Position numbers and translations under genes: made by a program. Below, piece after piece: positions 1 through 8,481 of a stretch of 39,832 nt of DNA. This DNA comes from an uncultured Bacteroidales bacterium (lineage in GTDB: Bacteria > Bacteroidota > Bacteroidia > Bacteroidales > UBA932), in assembly GCA_944323805.1 (NCBI GenBank), contig CALUTW010000016.1:1-39832 (forward strand), given 5' to 3'. The notes below the pieces were generated by a model that worked only from the letters and a program-made list of their open reading frames with translations, was not told where the DNA came from and did no database searches. Every line of letters begins with the position of its first letter. Positions within the stretch are counted from its first letter, which is position 1.

Positions 1-74
1 GGGAGCTGAGGGAGTCGAACCCCCGACCCTCTGCTTGTAAGGCAGACGCTCTGAACCAACTGAGCTAAGCTCCC
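1..74 (-). tRNA. tRNA-Val (anticodon UAC), cut at the discriminator base
   Basis: The reverse strand folds into a full cloverleaf: acceptor stem GGGAGCT/AGCTCCC, D-stem GCTC/GAGC, anticodon stem TCTGC/GCAGA around the loop CTTACAA (anticodon TAC, reads GUA and related Val codons), and a T-arm with TTCGACT. The window begins exactly at the last acceptor base, so the discriminator base and any encoded CCA lie outside. A canonical promoter lies about 60 bases upstream. Confidence 0.95.
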
Positions 75-134
75 TTTCAAAAAAAATCTCCTTTTTAAAG
101 ACCTTTGCAACCCCTCTCTTTTCGTTTGGGATTG

Positions 135-165
135 CAAAGGTAGGAAACATTTTTTATTCTGCAAA
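135..165 (-). promoter_or_regulatory. Promoter of tRNA-Val (TTTG-N19-TACCTTTG)
   Basis: On the minus strand TTTG (165-162) is followed after 19 bases by TACCTTTG (142-135). This matches the Bacteroidota housekeeping promoter, -33 TTTG and -7 TAnnTTTG. Transcription would start near 128, giving a leader of about 50 bases. The -7 box lies within one arm of a perfect 10-base inverted repeat (101-110 and 132-141). Confidence 0.8.
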
Positions 166-182
166 TAATTCGGGAAAAATTT

Positions 183-3100
183 TCAATTTTTTTCAATCAA
201 TCCATATCCCGAGACTGGCATTTCCCCGTCAAAGCCGCTATTGGCCCTGTATCGGGTGGCATACATGCTCTCCACTTCCACGACAGGCGAGACATATATT
301 CCAGGGCGGCTGACAAAAAATTCTTCCCTGATGACTGTATGCTCTTCCGGATAGACATCGAAATAATATGTGATCCGGTCTTTCTTCACTTCCCTGTATC
401 CGTACGGAAGAAATGCCCTGTATACAGATGATGAAGATGACGAATGAAGCAGCCCGTATCTGAGCCCTGAAAGCTGGTCGACTGGACGCAAAGCGGCATT
501 CCATGGAGCAGATATCTTCACGAAACTGCGGTTCTCCTCACTCCATACGGCATACTCTGCCACGACCTTGTCTCCCACATGGAGACTGTCTCCCTCACAC
601 AATACCGACTTTTCCGTACCGCCATTCCGTTCCACATAATATGTACGCGATATCCTGAACCCGTTACCTGATGCCTTGATATCACGGAAAGGCCTCTGTA
701 TGCCCTGACGTAGCGCAAGTACCCGGATTTCCCCGACAGATGCCATACCGTCAACAACGGATGCGACAGCATTTACAGTCGCCGGGTCAGATATCCATGA
801 CTGGTTTTCCTTCTGTACCATCATCCAGATGCGGATACCGTCAGCGATGGAAGCAGCCTTATGCAGCATCCCGGCAGAAGACTGTCCGGATGCGGCAACA
901 TATCGTGAAAGCAGGTCGCATATCATGGAATGTGCATAAAGTTCACTGTCCAGAAGTCCCCTGTAAGGCATCACGGCATTCAGGAAATACATTCCTCCGG
1001 ACGGATGGTCCGCAGCATATTCCATGAGCGACAGCAATTCATTGCCGGCATTCTTCATGAGTTTCCTTACAGCCGCAGGCCCCAGCCCCAGTTCCCTTGC
1101 AAGATTCTCCGCCCTGCCGTCCGACAACGACATTATGACAGATATACGCCTTGCCTTGCCAAGTATCTGCCCCTGCAGCACTTCCCTGCCCTTTACATCA
1201 AGACATTGGCGCACCCGCTGCCGGAACCCGGATACAAGCTTGCGGTCATCCGGAAGATTCAGGGCAATCCCCGGATATCCGGCCCTGACATGCAGATATT
1301 CACTGAATGAGATACCGCCGACCGACATAAGGTCATCCGCAGATACGGCCAGGGAATCAAGATATGCGACAGCACCATGGATAATGCCGTCAATCAGGCG
1401 GACACCGCTCTCCGACTGATTTTCAGGACTGACGCCTTCCACAGCACAGGCATTCCGCATAAGCCCACGGCGCTCCAGCCCGGAAAATACCTCCAGCACA
1501 GCCGCCGTGACCGGAGCCGAGGATTTCATGCCAGGGAACCATGCAATGCCGCCATCCGGGTTGACACAGCCCTTGAGTTCCCGCAATACCGGACTCTCAG
1601 CATCCATATCCGAATCCTCCGAATATTTCAGGACAACGGCTCCCTCCCGCAGTCCTGAGCAGAGTCCGCACATGTAAAGGACATCGGCAAGGGAAACGGC
1701 GTCACGGCTCTCGACATTAATCCCGGACGGCACCGCACGGTAAAGCATGTCATTCAACGTGATTTCCTCATATTCCGCACCATAACCGGAGACATTCACG
1801 AACCTGCCAATAAGATCATTATACAGTGAATCCCTGTCCATGCCCGGAAGACATACCGCAGAATGCGCCTCTTCAATCCGCTGTGAATCCGGCAGCACCC
1901 TTATCTTTACCGACACGGCATCTGATGCCATCTGGCCCTGGCTGCTGCTGAACGAGACCATGCACTCAATCCCGGACACATTTTCCGGGACTGTCATTTC
2001 AAAACTCTCCCGTACTGTCTTGCCAGCCTGCACGGAAACCGGACGGGAAACAGCAAGGACAGGATCCCCGTCAGCACTGCCGGCATCGCAGGCGACAAAA
2101 GACATGACTCCGTCAATATCATCAGAAGACGAATTGCCAAGCGATGCGTCAAGCACATACCTGTCGCCGGAATACAGGAACTGAGGAGGTACGACCGACA
2201 CCATCACATCCCGTGTAACAAGCATTTCACGGCGGATTACATTGCTTTTCAACGACCTGTCATGGGCAAGGACATAAACATAATAGGTGGAAATCTTGTC
2301 GGAAGTGCCGAAGCTGAACTCAGCCGTGCCTTCCACGTCTGTCTCAAGGAACGGCTCAAAAGCCAATGTATTCCTGAAATCGCTTCTTATTACCGGCCCA
2401 CCTTCTGCCGGTCCTGCCACGTCCGAAGCAGCAGAAGATTCCTCCAAAGGCAAGCCGTTGAATGCCATTACCCCGTCATCCGCATCTGTCCTTGCAGAAT
2501 ACACCGCATTGCTTTTAAGGGCAGGCCTCATCCCGGAATCCGGATAATACTCCTGCCTGCAGCGCACATAACCCGTTACCGATGATATATTGACATATGG
2601 CTCCGGGACAGGCCTCGAGTATAACGGATTCCATATGTTTGGAGATATATCCTCAACACTCTTGTCCGACACGGCCACCAGCAACTCTGTTTCAGGCAGT
2701 GTCTTCAGCCCGATTCGGCATACCGCCCCCGGAGCTGTCCTGTCCGGAAACAGGGTAAATTCCAGAGGCAACATGGTTTCCATATCCGCCTTCCGCTCAT
2801 AGACATGGCTATAGGAATATGTGTTGCCGCCCTTGAAATAGAACACACTAAGCAGCATCTTGTCAGTATATTCCGGAAGGAATGCGTATCTCAGGGTCCT
2901 GAGAGAGCCTGGAAGGCCGCTGCATCCGCCCATGTATACCATCTCCGAATACCTCAGTACCAGATTGCTGTCCCACAGTTCCACAACCGCCCATACAGGA
3001 CCGTTCCCTGCACCGAAAACAAGAGAAATGTCCTTGCCGTCCGCCACTCTGAAAACATTTTCGACGTCTGACGACATGGACTCATCTTCCTCATCAAGCT

Positions 3101-5669
3101 TGAGTATGACCAGTTCATGACGGGATATGACCGTCGAATCAGCACCTGCGGCATTGACAAATGACACGGGACATTCCGCCTCAATCCTGTATTCTCCGGA
3201 TGGTCTGCCTTTAAGATCCGCCACAAGGGATTCCCCGGACAAGACCGTACCTTTTCCTATGACAGAGCCTCCTGCCATCACAGAGTAGGACACCTTGAGA
3301 CCGGCAACTTCCTCCCCGTCCGAATTTTCAATAATGACCTTGCACCGGGCTACATCCCCGTCAAGAATCGCCACATTCCTGTCTGCTCTCCAGTAATACA
3401 GACCCTCCCGGGATTCTTCCACACTGCCTTCAGCCTCGTTTTCAAGCAATACCTTCAATTCAGCATCTGCCGACACATGCAGGAATTCCGAGAACTCGAG
3501 AGTCTCGCCAGTCGCATCCGTAACTTTTACCTTTACCGTATAATACGCATAATTCCCGGCATTCATGTCAGTGAACACGAACGAAAACCGACCGTCATCA
3601 GACAAGTCTACCGGCCCTTCAGCGACAATCCCGGCGTATGTCTCCACCGAATATTCCACAGATGCCTTTGAAAGACTGTGCCCGGTATAGCTTGTCAGCC
3701 TGCCCGAGACTTCCACAGGACAACCCGGGACCAGAAGCATGTCCTGCCTGTCAAATTCCAGTGAAAAAGTCGGCAATTGAAAATCGTCTACCCTGAAAGA
3801 CGCGCCTGAAACAGGAATGCAAGAGCCATTATATCTTACCTTCAATGAATAATATCCGTTCCTGCCGCCATCCGGTATCCTGAACTGTCCGGCAAACGAG
3901 CCGTATCTTCCCACAGGAAGCGTAATAAGCCCGGCTTCTGAGCCCCTGGAATCTGTCAGGACAACCGTGACATCTTCGCCTTCGGGCATGAGACGCCCTT
4001 TCCCGCCGGCATCAGATGCATAGACAACACCTTTAAAATGCACCGTGTCGCCAGGCACGAAAGCAGACCTGTCCCTATACATCGAACAGGTCCATGCAAC
4101 AGATGCCGGTTCTGCCCGGTCAAGGACAGAAGGCCTGTCGAATGAGACAATTTCTGACATCCGCCTGAATCCGTCGGCATCAGTATAATCGCACATGAAG
4201 CGGAGCCCCGACAACTGCTTGCGTGTAAATACACCGAAATCGAATCCGAGCGGGACAAAACCCTCCCGGCAGGAGACATTCTGCTCATAGATGAGTACAT
4301 TCTTGTCGTAAACCGCGAGCCTTACATCGTCAAGCGGCCTGCCGGAATCAAAATCCGCCACATACACTCCGCACACATCGCCGGCAAACCGGTGTGCGAC
4401 AGATACGGACCTTTGCGAATACCTGCACTGCCGCTCCACACCTTCCGCCTTGCATTGTATTACATAATCCCCGTCATCTGCCGCAGGCAAACGCACCTCG
4501 ACAGTATCCGGCACATAATAGCTTGACCGGGGATTTCTGACACGGGAAGTCCAGATTGCAGCCTGGGATTTACCGATGTTGCGTCCATTGTCAGGGAACA
4601 TGGACAGTTCTGCCTCAGTGATATTCCTGAGTATGACCTTCAAGGTATCCTTTTCATATTCCACCGATATGTCTCTGGAATCCAGAGTCTCTTCCAGCCC
4701 GGACACATATGTGCAGCTGGAGGCGATTGCCTTTTCCCTGGCCATAAACGAATCCCGGAGCTTTTCAAAAGCCGCGCAGTCGGACCTCAATGCAGAAAAC
4801 GCCTCCGACAAGGACATCCCAGCATATACCGGCGGGACATTCTTCCGGCCTGACATCGCCTCACAGAGCCCGATGAATCGTCCGGACAATATCTCCTGCC
4901 TGGCCAGAAGGGAAATGGCCTTGCCTTCATAATCTTCACAGAACTGCTCATAGTCTGCCTCGTCTCCTGTCCCGGACATTCCGCCCCTGAGAACATGGAA
5001 ATCCAGATATGCCCCTGACGGGTAGCTTTCCCCGAGATATTCAGCCAGCATTGAACGGACCTTTCCATATTCAGGGTCATCGCCGCCGAATCTGCAGAGC
5101 ATTACCCACAATGCATATTCGTAATCATCCGCGATAACACCGGTCACAAAAGAAGGGAGGGAACCGTAGCTCCCGGATACACGGCAGTTGGCATAACTGT
5201 AGAATCCACGATTCCTTGCAGCCTTAAGGCGTTGCGCATTGTCAGAGACATAGGCAAGCATCTCATCTGCAGATGCGGAATACCTTCCAGCATACTTTTC
5301 AGAGCAGAATACCGCTACTGGCTCTCCGAACCTCTCCAGCGCAGCCGACATACCGGATTCCAGGGAATCCCGGAGCTTCCAGTTCACAGATGATGAAATA
5401 TCGACATATTGCTGCCAGGCATCAAAGTAATCCCACGGAAGATGTCCGGCTTCCGCCTCCGAGATGATAGTCTCGAGGTGTGACAGCGCCGTCTTTGGCC
5501 TGTCTGCTGACATGGCCTTCCCGACATCCTTCCATAAGGATACAAGATAGTGGCCATTGTCATCGGTCTTAGTGTCTGATCTTTTCATATACGCGGTCAA
5601 TGTAACGGTTCCGGCAAATAGCAGGACGGCAGCCAGGACCAGCCTGTACAGATTTTTCATATCAGTCAT
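183..5669 (-). CDS. Alpha-2-macroglobulin family protein (COG2373 type), no thioester motif
   Basis: A very large envelope protein (1828 residues) of the bacterial alpha-2-macroglobulin family. The N-terminus has one hydrophobic segment (about residues 8-27) that could be a signal peptide or membrane anchor; no lipobox Cys is seen. An MG2-like beta domain lies around 530-625 (FVPGDTVHFKGVVYA), followed by further beta-sandwich repeats. The central A2M domain is near 1110-1200 (VEGTAEFSFGTSDKISTYYV). An alpha/alpha-toroid region near 1310-1600 contains NPDGGIAWFPG, but the thioester signature CGEQ or CLEQ is absent, so covalent trapping of proteases is unlikely. The start overlaps the folC stop by four bases (ATGA), implying translational coupling. 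A second ATG three codons in is equally possible. Family members are thought to guard the periplasm against proteases; the target here is unknown. Confidence 0.85.
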   Translation of the reverse strand: MTDMKNLYRLVLAAVLLFAGTVTLTAYMKRSDTKTDDNGHYLVSLWKDVGKAMSADRPKTALSHLETIISEAEAGHLPWDYFDAWQQYVDISSSVNWKLRDSLESGMSAALERFGEPVAVFCSEKYAGRYSASADEMLAYVSDNAQRLKAARNRGFYSYANCRVSGSYGSLPSFVTGVIADDYEYALWVMLCRFGGDDPEYGKVRSMLAEYLGESYPSGAYLDFHVLRGGMSGTGDEADYEQFCEDYEGKAISLLARQEILSGRFIGLCEAMSGRKNVPPVYAGMSLSEAFSALRSDCAAFEKLRDSFMAREKAIASSCTYVSGLEETLDSRDISVEYEKDTLKVILRNITEAELSMFPDNGRNIGKSQAAIWTSRVRNPRSSYYVPDTVEVRLPAADDGDYVIQCKAEGVERQCRYSQRSVSVAHRFAGDVCGVYVADFDSGRPLDDVRLAVYDKNVLIYEQNVSCREGFVPLGFDFGVFTRKQLSGLRFMCDYTDADGFRRMSEIVSFDRPSVLDRAEPASVAWTCSMYRDRSAFVPGDTVHFKGVVYASDAGGKGRLMPEGEDVTVVLTDSRGSEAGLITLPVGRYGSFAGQFRIPDGGRNGYYSLKVRYNGSCIPVSGASFRVDDFQLPTFSLEFDRQDMLLVPGCPVEVSGRLTSYTGHSLSKASVEYSVETYAGIVAEGPVDLSDDGRFSFVFTDMNAGNYAYYTVKVKVTDATGETLEFSEFLHVSADAELKVLLENEAEGSVEESREGLYYWRADRNVAILDGDVARCKVIIENSDGEEVAGLKVSYSVMAGGSVIGKGTVLSGESLVADLKGRPSGEYRIEAECPVSFVNAAGADSTVISRHELVILKLDEEDESMSSDVENVFRVADGKDISLVFGAGNGPVWAVVELWDSNLVLRYSEMVYMGGCSGLPGSLRTLRYAFLPEYTDKMLLSVFYFKGGNTYSYSHVYERKADMETMLPLEFTLFPDRTAPGAVCRIGLKTLPETELLVAVSDKSVEDISPNIWNPLYSRPVPEPYVNISSVTGYVRCRQEYYPDSGMRPALKSNAVYSARTDADDGVMAFNGLPLEESSAASDVAGPAEGGPVIRSDFRNTLAFEPFLETDVEGTAEFSFGTSDKISTYYVYVLAHDRSLKSNVIRREMLVTRDVMVSVVPPQFLYSGDRYVLDASLGNSSSDDIDGVMSFVACDAGSADGDPVLAVSRPVSVQAGKTVRESFEMTVPENVSGIECMVSFSSSQGQMASDAVSVKIRVLPDSQRIEEAHSAVCLPGMDRDSLYNDLIGRFVNVSGYGAEYEEITLNDMLYRAVPSGINVESRDAVSLADVLYMCGLCSGLREGAVVLKYSEDSDMDAESPVLRELKGCVNPDGGIAWFPGMKSSAPVTAAVLEVFSGLERRGLMRNACAVEGVSPENQSESGVRLIDGIIHGAVAYLDSLAVSADDLMSVGGISFSEYLHVRAGYPGIALNLPDDRKLVSGFRQRVRQCLDVKGREVLQGQILGKARRISVIMSLSDGRAENLARELGLGPAAVRKLMKNAGNELLSLMEYAADHPSGGMYFLNAVMPYRGLLDSELYAHSMICDLLSRYVAASGQSSAGMLHKAASIADGIRIWMMVQKENQSWISDPATVNAVASVVDGMASVGEIRVLALRQGIQRPFRDIKASGNGFRISRTYYVERNGGTEKSVLCEGDSLHVGDKVVAEYAVWSEENRSFVKISAPWNAALRPVDQLSGLRYGLLHSSSSSSVYRAFLPYGYREVKKDRITYYFDVYPEEHTVIREEFFVSRPGIYVSPVVEVESMYATRYRANSGFDGEMPVSGYGLIEKN

Positions 5670-7180
5670 TCTTTTGAACTGCGGGCATCTTGAACAAGAT
5701 GCGTGCCCGGAGCCAGAAGCGGCACGGCTTCCGACACAACGTATGTGCTGCCACCTATATATATTAAAGGCCTTGAAGACGGCATCGCGGCCCGTGCCCC
5801 GGCAGACAGTTCCAGAGCTGCATTGACAGCTTCAGCCACTGTCCCGTATACATGCACCCCATCCGCATTCCTGCCGGCTGTCCTGCAAAAGGACAGGTAC
5901 TTCTCCTTCAGGAGTTCCGCCGGACATGCCCTTTTCCCGGATGCATTGGTAAAAAGCAGTACCGCCTTTTCAGGAATCATCGGGAAGACCGCCTCATAAT
6001 CCTTGTCCGCGACTGTCCCGTATACAATGACAAGAGACGAGCATTCCCCCTCCGAAAGCATCCTTGAGAGCTGATGGAAATTATACTTCAGTCCATGTGC
6101 ATTATGGCCTATGTCGCAGATTATCCACGGCTCGGAAGACAATGTCTCCCACCTGCCATGAAAACCTGTCACAGCGGCAGTCCTTTCAATGGCAGTGGCA
6201 ATAGCCTCCGGTGCCATGTACGCAAAAGCCGCCGCAGCCGCAGCATAACCGGCGGTCAGAGGAGGAAGAGCAGGCAGTACAGTCCTGAGGACATCGATTG
6301 CCGAAAATGCCGTCCTCAGATTCTTCTCCTGGTATTCTCCCGTCAGATCCATTGAATCCAGTATCCCTTCCTTTCCTTCCCACCCTGACGGAGTCTTTTT
6401 GTCCGCAAATGTCAGCAGGCTCATAATCCGGGTCCTGTCCCCCATGTATTCTGGAGAGGAGAGATTGGAATACAGCACCTTGCGTTCAAAGACATGGTCA
6501 GTCTCAGGATTACTCTCCCCTACTACTGCCGGCACACCAGGCTTGATGATACCCGCTTTCTCGAAAGCAATCTCAGCCAGAGTATCCCCGAGCATATCGC
6601 AATGGTCAAGACCGATGTTGGTAATTACGCTGAGGACCGGAGAAATGATATTGGTACTGTCGAGCCGTCCGCCAAGTCCGGTCTCAATCACTGCGACATC
6701 AACTTCCTGCCTTGCAAACCAGTCCAGAGCAAGAGCCGTGGTTATCTCGAAGAAAGACAGGTCCAGATGGTCGAATGTGTCATGCCAGCGGATGACGAAA
6801 TCCCAGACTTCCCGACGGGAAATGCAGGACACCCAGTCCCCGCATGCGACATCCCCGCCGACATTCCCTGACGGCATCCTTATTATCTTCATCCGTTCCC
6901 TGAAATCAATTAAGTGCGGAGAGGTATAGAGCCCCACCTTCAGCCCCGAAAACGCAAGGACCGATGCAATCATGCTGCAGACAGACCCTTTGCCGTTGGT
7001 CCCGGCCACATGCACTGTACGGTACTTCCTGTGGGGATGCCCGTTCAGCTGATCGAAGAACTCCATATTTGCGATTCCCGGCTTGTAAGCGCCTGCCCCG
7101 ACTTTCTGGAATGACGGGAACCTGACGAACAGGCGCCTTATCATATTGTCGTAATTTTCTTCTGAGAATTTCTCTTCCAT
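5666..7180 (-). CDS. folC: Bifunctional folylpolyglutamate synthase / dihydrofolate synthase
   Basis: FolC adds glutamate to dihydropteroate and to reduced folates, keeping folate cofactors in the cell. The 504-residue protein has the Mur-ligase-like layout: the P-loop HVAGTNGKGSVCSMIA near residues 58-73, the folate-binding loop TSPHLIDFRERM just after it, FFEITTALALDWF and VDVAVIETGLGGRLDSTN in the central ATPase domain, and a C-terminal ligase domain with CDIGHNAHGLKYN. It is somewhat longer than typical FolC (about 420-450), because of an insertion (about 112-128) and loops in the C-terminal part. The start at 7180 was chosen because it leaves a normal N-terminal helix before the P-loop. 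It is the first gene of a two-gene unit with the alpha-2-macroglobulin gene. GlyA, another one-carbon enzyme, is elsewhere in the window. Confidence 0.95.
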   Translation of the reverse strand: MEEKFSEENYDNMIRRLFVRFPSFQKVGAGAYKPGIANMEFFDQLNGHPHRKYRTVHVAGTNGKGSVCSMIASVLAFSGLKVGLYTSPHLIDFRERMKIIRMPSGNVGGDVACGDWVSCISRREVWDFVIRWHDTFDHLDLSFFEITTALALDWFARQEVDVAVIETGLGGRLDSTNIISPVLSVITNIGLDHCDMLGDTLAEIAFEKAGIIKPGVPAVVGESNPETDHVFERKVLYSNLSSPEYMGDRTRIMSLLTFADKKTPSGWEGKEGILDSMDLTGEYQEKNLRTAFSAIDVLRTVLPALPPLTAGYAAAAAAFAYMAPEAIATAIERTAAVTGFHGRWETLSSEPWIICDIGHNAHGLKYNFHQLSRMLSEGECSSLVIVYGTVADKDYEAVFPMIPEKAVLLFTNASGKRACPAELLKEKYLSFCRTAGRNADGVHVYGTVAEAVNAALELSAGARAAMPSSRPLIYIGGSTYVVSEAVPLLAPGTHLVQDARSSKE

Positions 7181-7236
7181 ATTGCCATATCATTTTAAAA
7201 TGCCCCGAAAACGCCCGGAAACATTTGAACTGACGC

Positions 7237-7244
7237 CAAATTTA
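7237..7244 (-). promoter_or_regulatory. -7 box (TAAATTTG) for folC
   Basis: TAAATTTG on the minus strand fits TAnnTTTG and would start a transcript near 7230 with a leader of about 50 bases to the folC ATG. No clear -33 TTTG is present. The plus strand of the same 93-base gap holds only the near match TAAATTTA before the next gene. Confidence 0.45.
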
Positions 7245-7273
7245 ACTAAATTTACCGGGTATAATGGTATCAT

Positions 7274-8470
7274 ATGAAGAAGAATTCGTCTGCGCTGTAT
7301 TCCGGATACATCATCGATGGTGCAAAGATGGACCAGACTCCGGCCCGGATGCTCAATGAATGCATGACCCCGGGAACGGAACAGTATCCGGACTGCTGTC
7401 CAGGACAGACCGGAGACATGATAATCGACGAATCTACAGACCCTGTCCCCGGGTCATGCCGTCCGGACAGCCTGCTGATACCGGAATACATGAAGCAGCT
7501 GTCCGTTCTCAGGACATCTTTCCGCAGATTCAAGGCCGGAGACCCGGCTTTCCTTACCAGGCTCAGGATTGCATCGGCAATTATAGACAGCATCTGGTCG
7601 GAGGGTCATTTCAGGCTCGACAACCTGAGGCTATCCCTCGGATGGCAGTGGGACGGGAAGGCAATAGGAAGCATGGCAGCCTTCTATGCATCAGCGGAAG
7701 CCGCAGCCGGATACATCTACGACCTCGGGGCAGCCCTGGAGGAATACTCATACACTGAAATACAGGAAGAAGAGACAGAGCCGGCCGGAAATATACTGAA
7801 TGTGTCAGTCACAGGGACAGACAGCGGCAGGACAGGACAGGCAGGCACGGGAATCCGGGAGGAAGATGAACCCGACATCCCTGCCCGGGACAGCGAGGAC
7901 ATATGGCTTTCGGACAGGAGAAAATGTCCGGACAAAGCCGTAGATACTGCAAGAAGCATCCTGCTCTACATCCCGTTCGACACCTGCGCCCACAGGCTCG
8001 GAAGTTCCCTCCTTGAACAGATAACCGGCACCACCGGAGACATTTCTCCGGAAATCCGTGACCCGGACTATTTCATAGACTGCCATGAGGTTGTCAGGGA
8101 ACTTGTCGAAGACGGGATAATAATGTCTGCTGAAACGATATCGGACGGCGGACTGCTTACGGCTGCATACAGGCTGTGCAGGGAAACCGGAGCCACCATT
8201 GATGTCAGCGGGGTCATATCTTCATACATGGAGAATGACATTGTCAAGATACTGTTTTCGGAAGTACCCGGCGCACTTGTCCAGATCAGTGAAAATGATT
8301 CGGACTACGTAGATGCCCAGCTGCTGCTACAGGATATTGCATACTACCCTGTCGGAACCCCTGGCAGGGCCGGCGGAAAGGTAGAGGTGGTCAACGGGAC
8401 GAGGTCCGGGGTCGCAGGCATACTTGCTTCACTCCTCAACGGGCAGGATTTTCCGGAAGGAGAGGACTGA
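7274..8470 (+). CDS. PurL-derived AIR-synthase-like protein, probably catalytically inactive
   Basis: The 398-residue protein resembles, by eye, the second PurM-like half of E. coli-type FGAM synthetase (PurL). Residues about 95-158 contain LRLSLGW followed by IGSMAAFYASAEAAAGYIYD, matching the PurL stretch KLSANWM...GLYEAVKAVGEELCPALG. After an acidic, low-complexity linker (about 160-222), RLGSSLLEQITG corresponds to ALGATALAQVYR. ISDGGLLTAAYRLC (about 289-302) corresponds to the PurL SDGGL motif, and ILFSEVPGALVQI (about 325-337) to ALFNEELGAVIQV. Nucleotide and substrate elements of true PurL (VGKDSMSM, GKGNNALG, the His before DRSDGG) are replaced, and the first PurM half and the glutaminase are missing. 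A regulatory or structural pseudoenzyme is more likely than a purine enzyme. The gene ends 11 bases before phoH, suggesting co-transcription. The first 90 residues are not recognised. Confidence 0.7.
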   Translation: MKKNSSALYSGYIIDGAKMDQTPARMLNECMTPGTEQYPDCCPGQTGDMIIDESTDPVPGSCRPDSLLIPEYMKQLSVLRTSFRRFKAGDPAFLTRLRIASAIIDSIWSEGHFRLDNLRLSLGWQWDGKAIGSMAAFYASAEAAAGYIYDLGAALEEYSYTEIQEEETEPAGNILNVSVTGTDSGRTGQAGTGIREEDEPDIPARDSEDIWLSDRRKCPDKAVDTARSILLYIPFDTCAHRLGSSLLEQITGTTGDISPEIRDPDYFIDCHEVVRELVEDGIIMSAETISDGGLLTAAYRLCRETGATIDVSGVISSYMENDIVKILFSEVPGALVQISENDSDYVDAQLLLQDIAYYPVGTPGRAGGKVEVVNGTRSGVAGILASLLNGQDFPEGED

Positions 8471-8481
8471 ATCGATACTGC

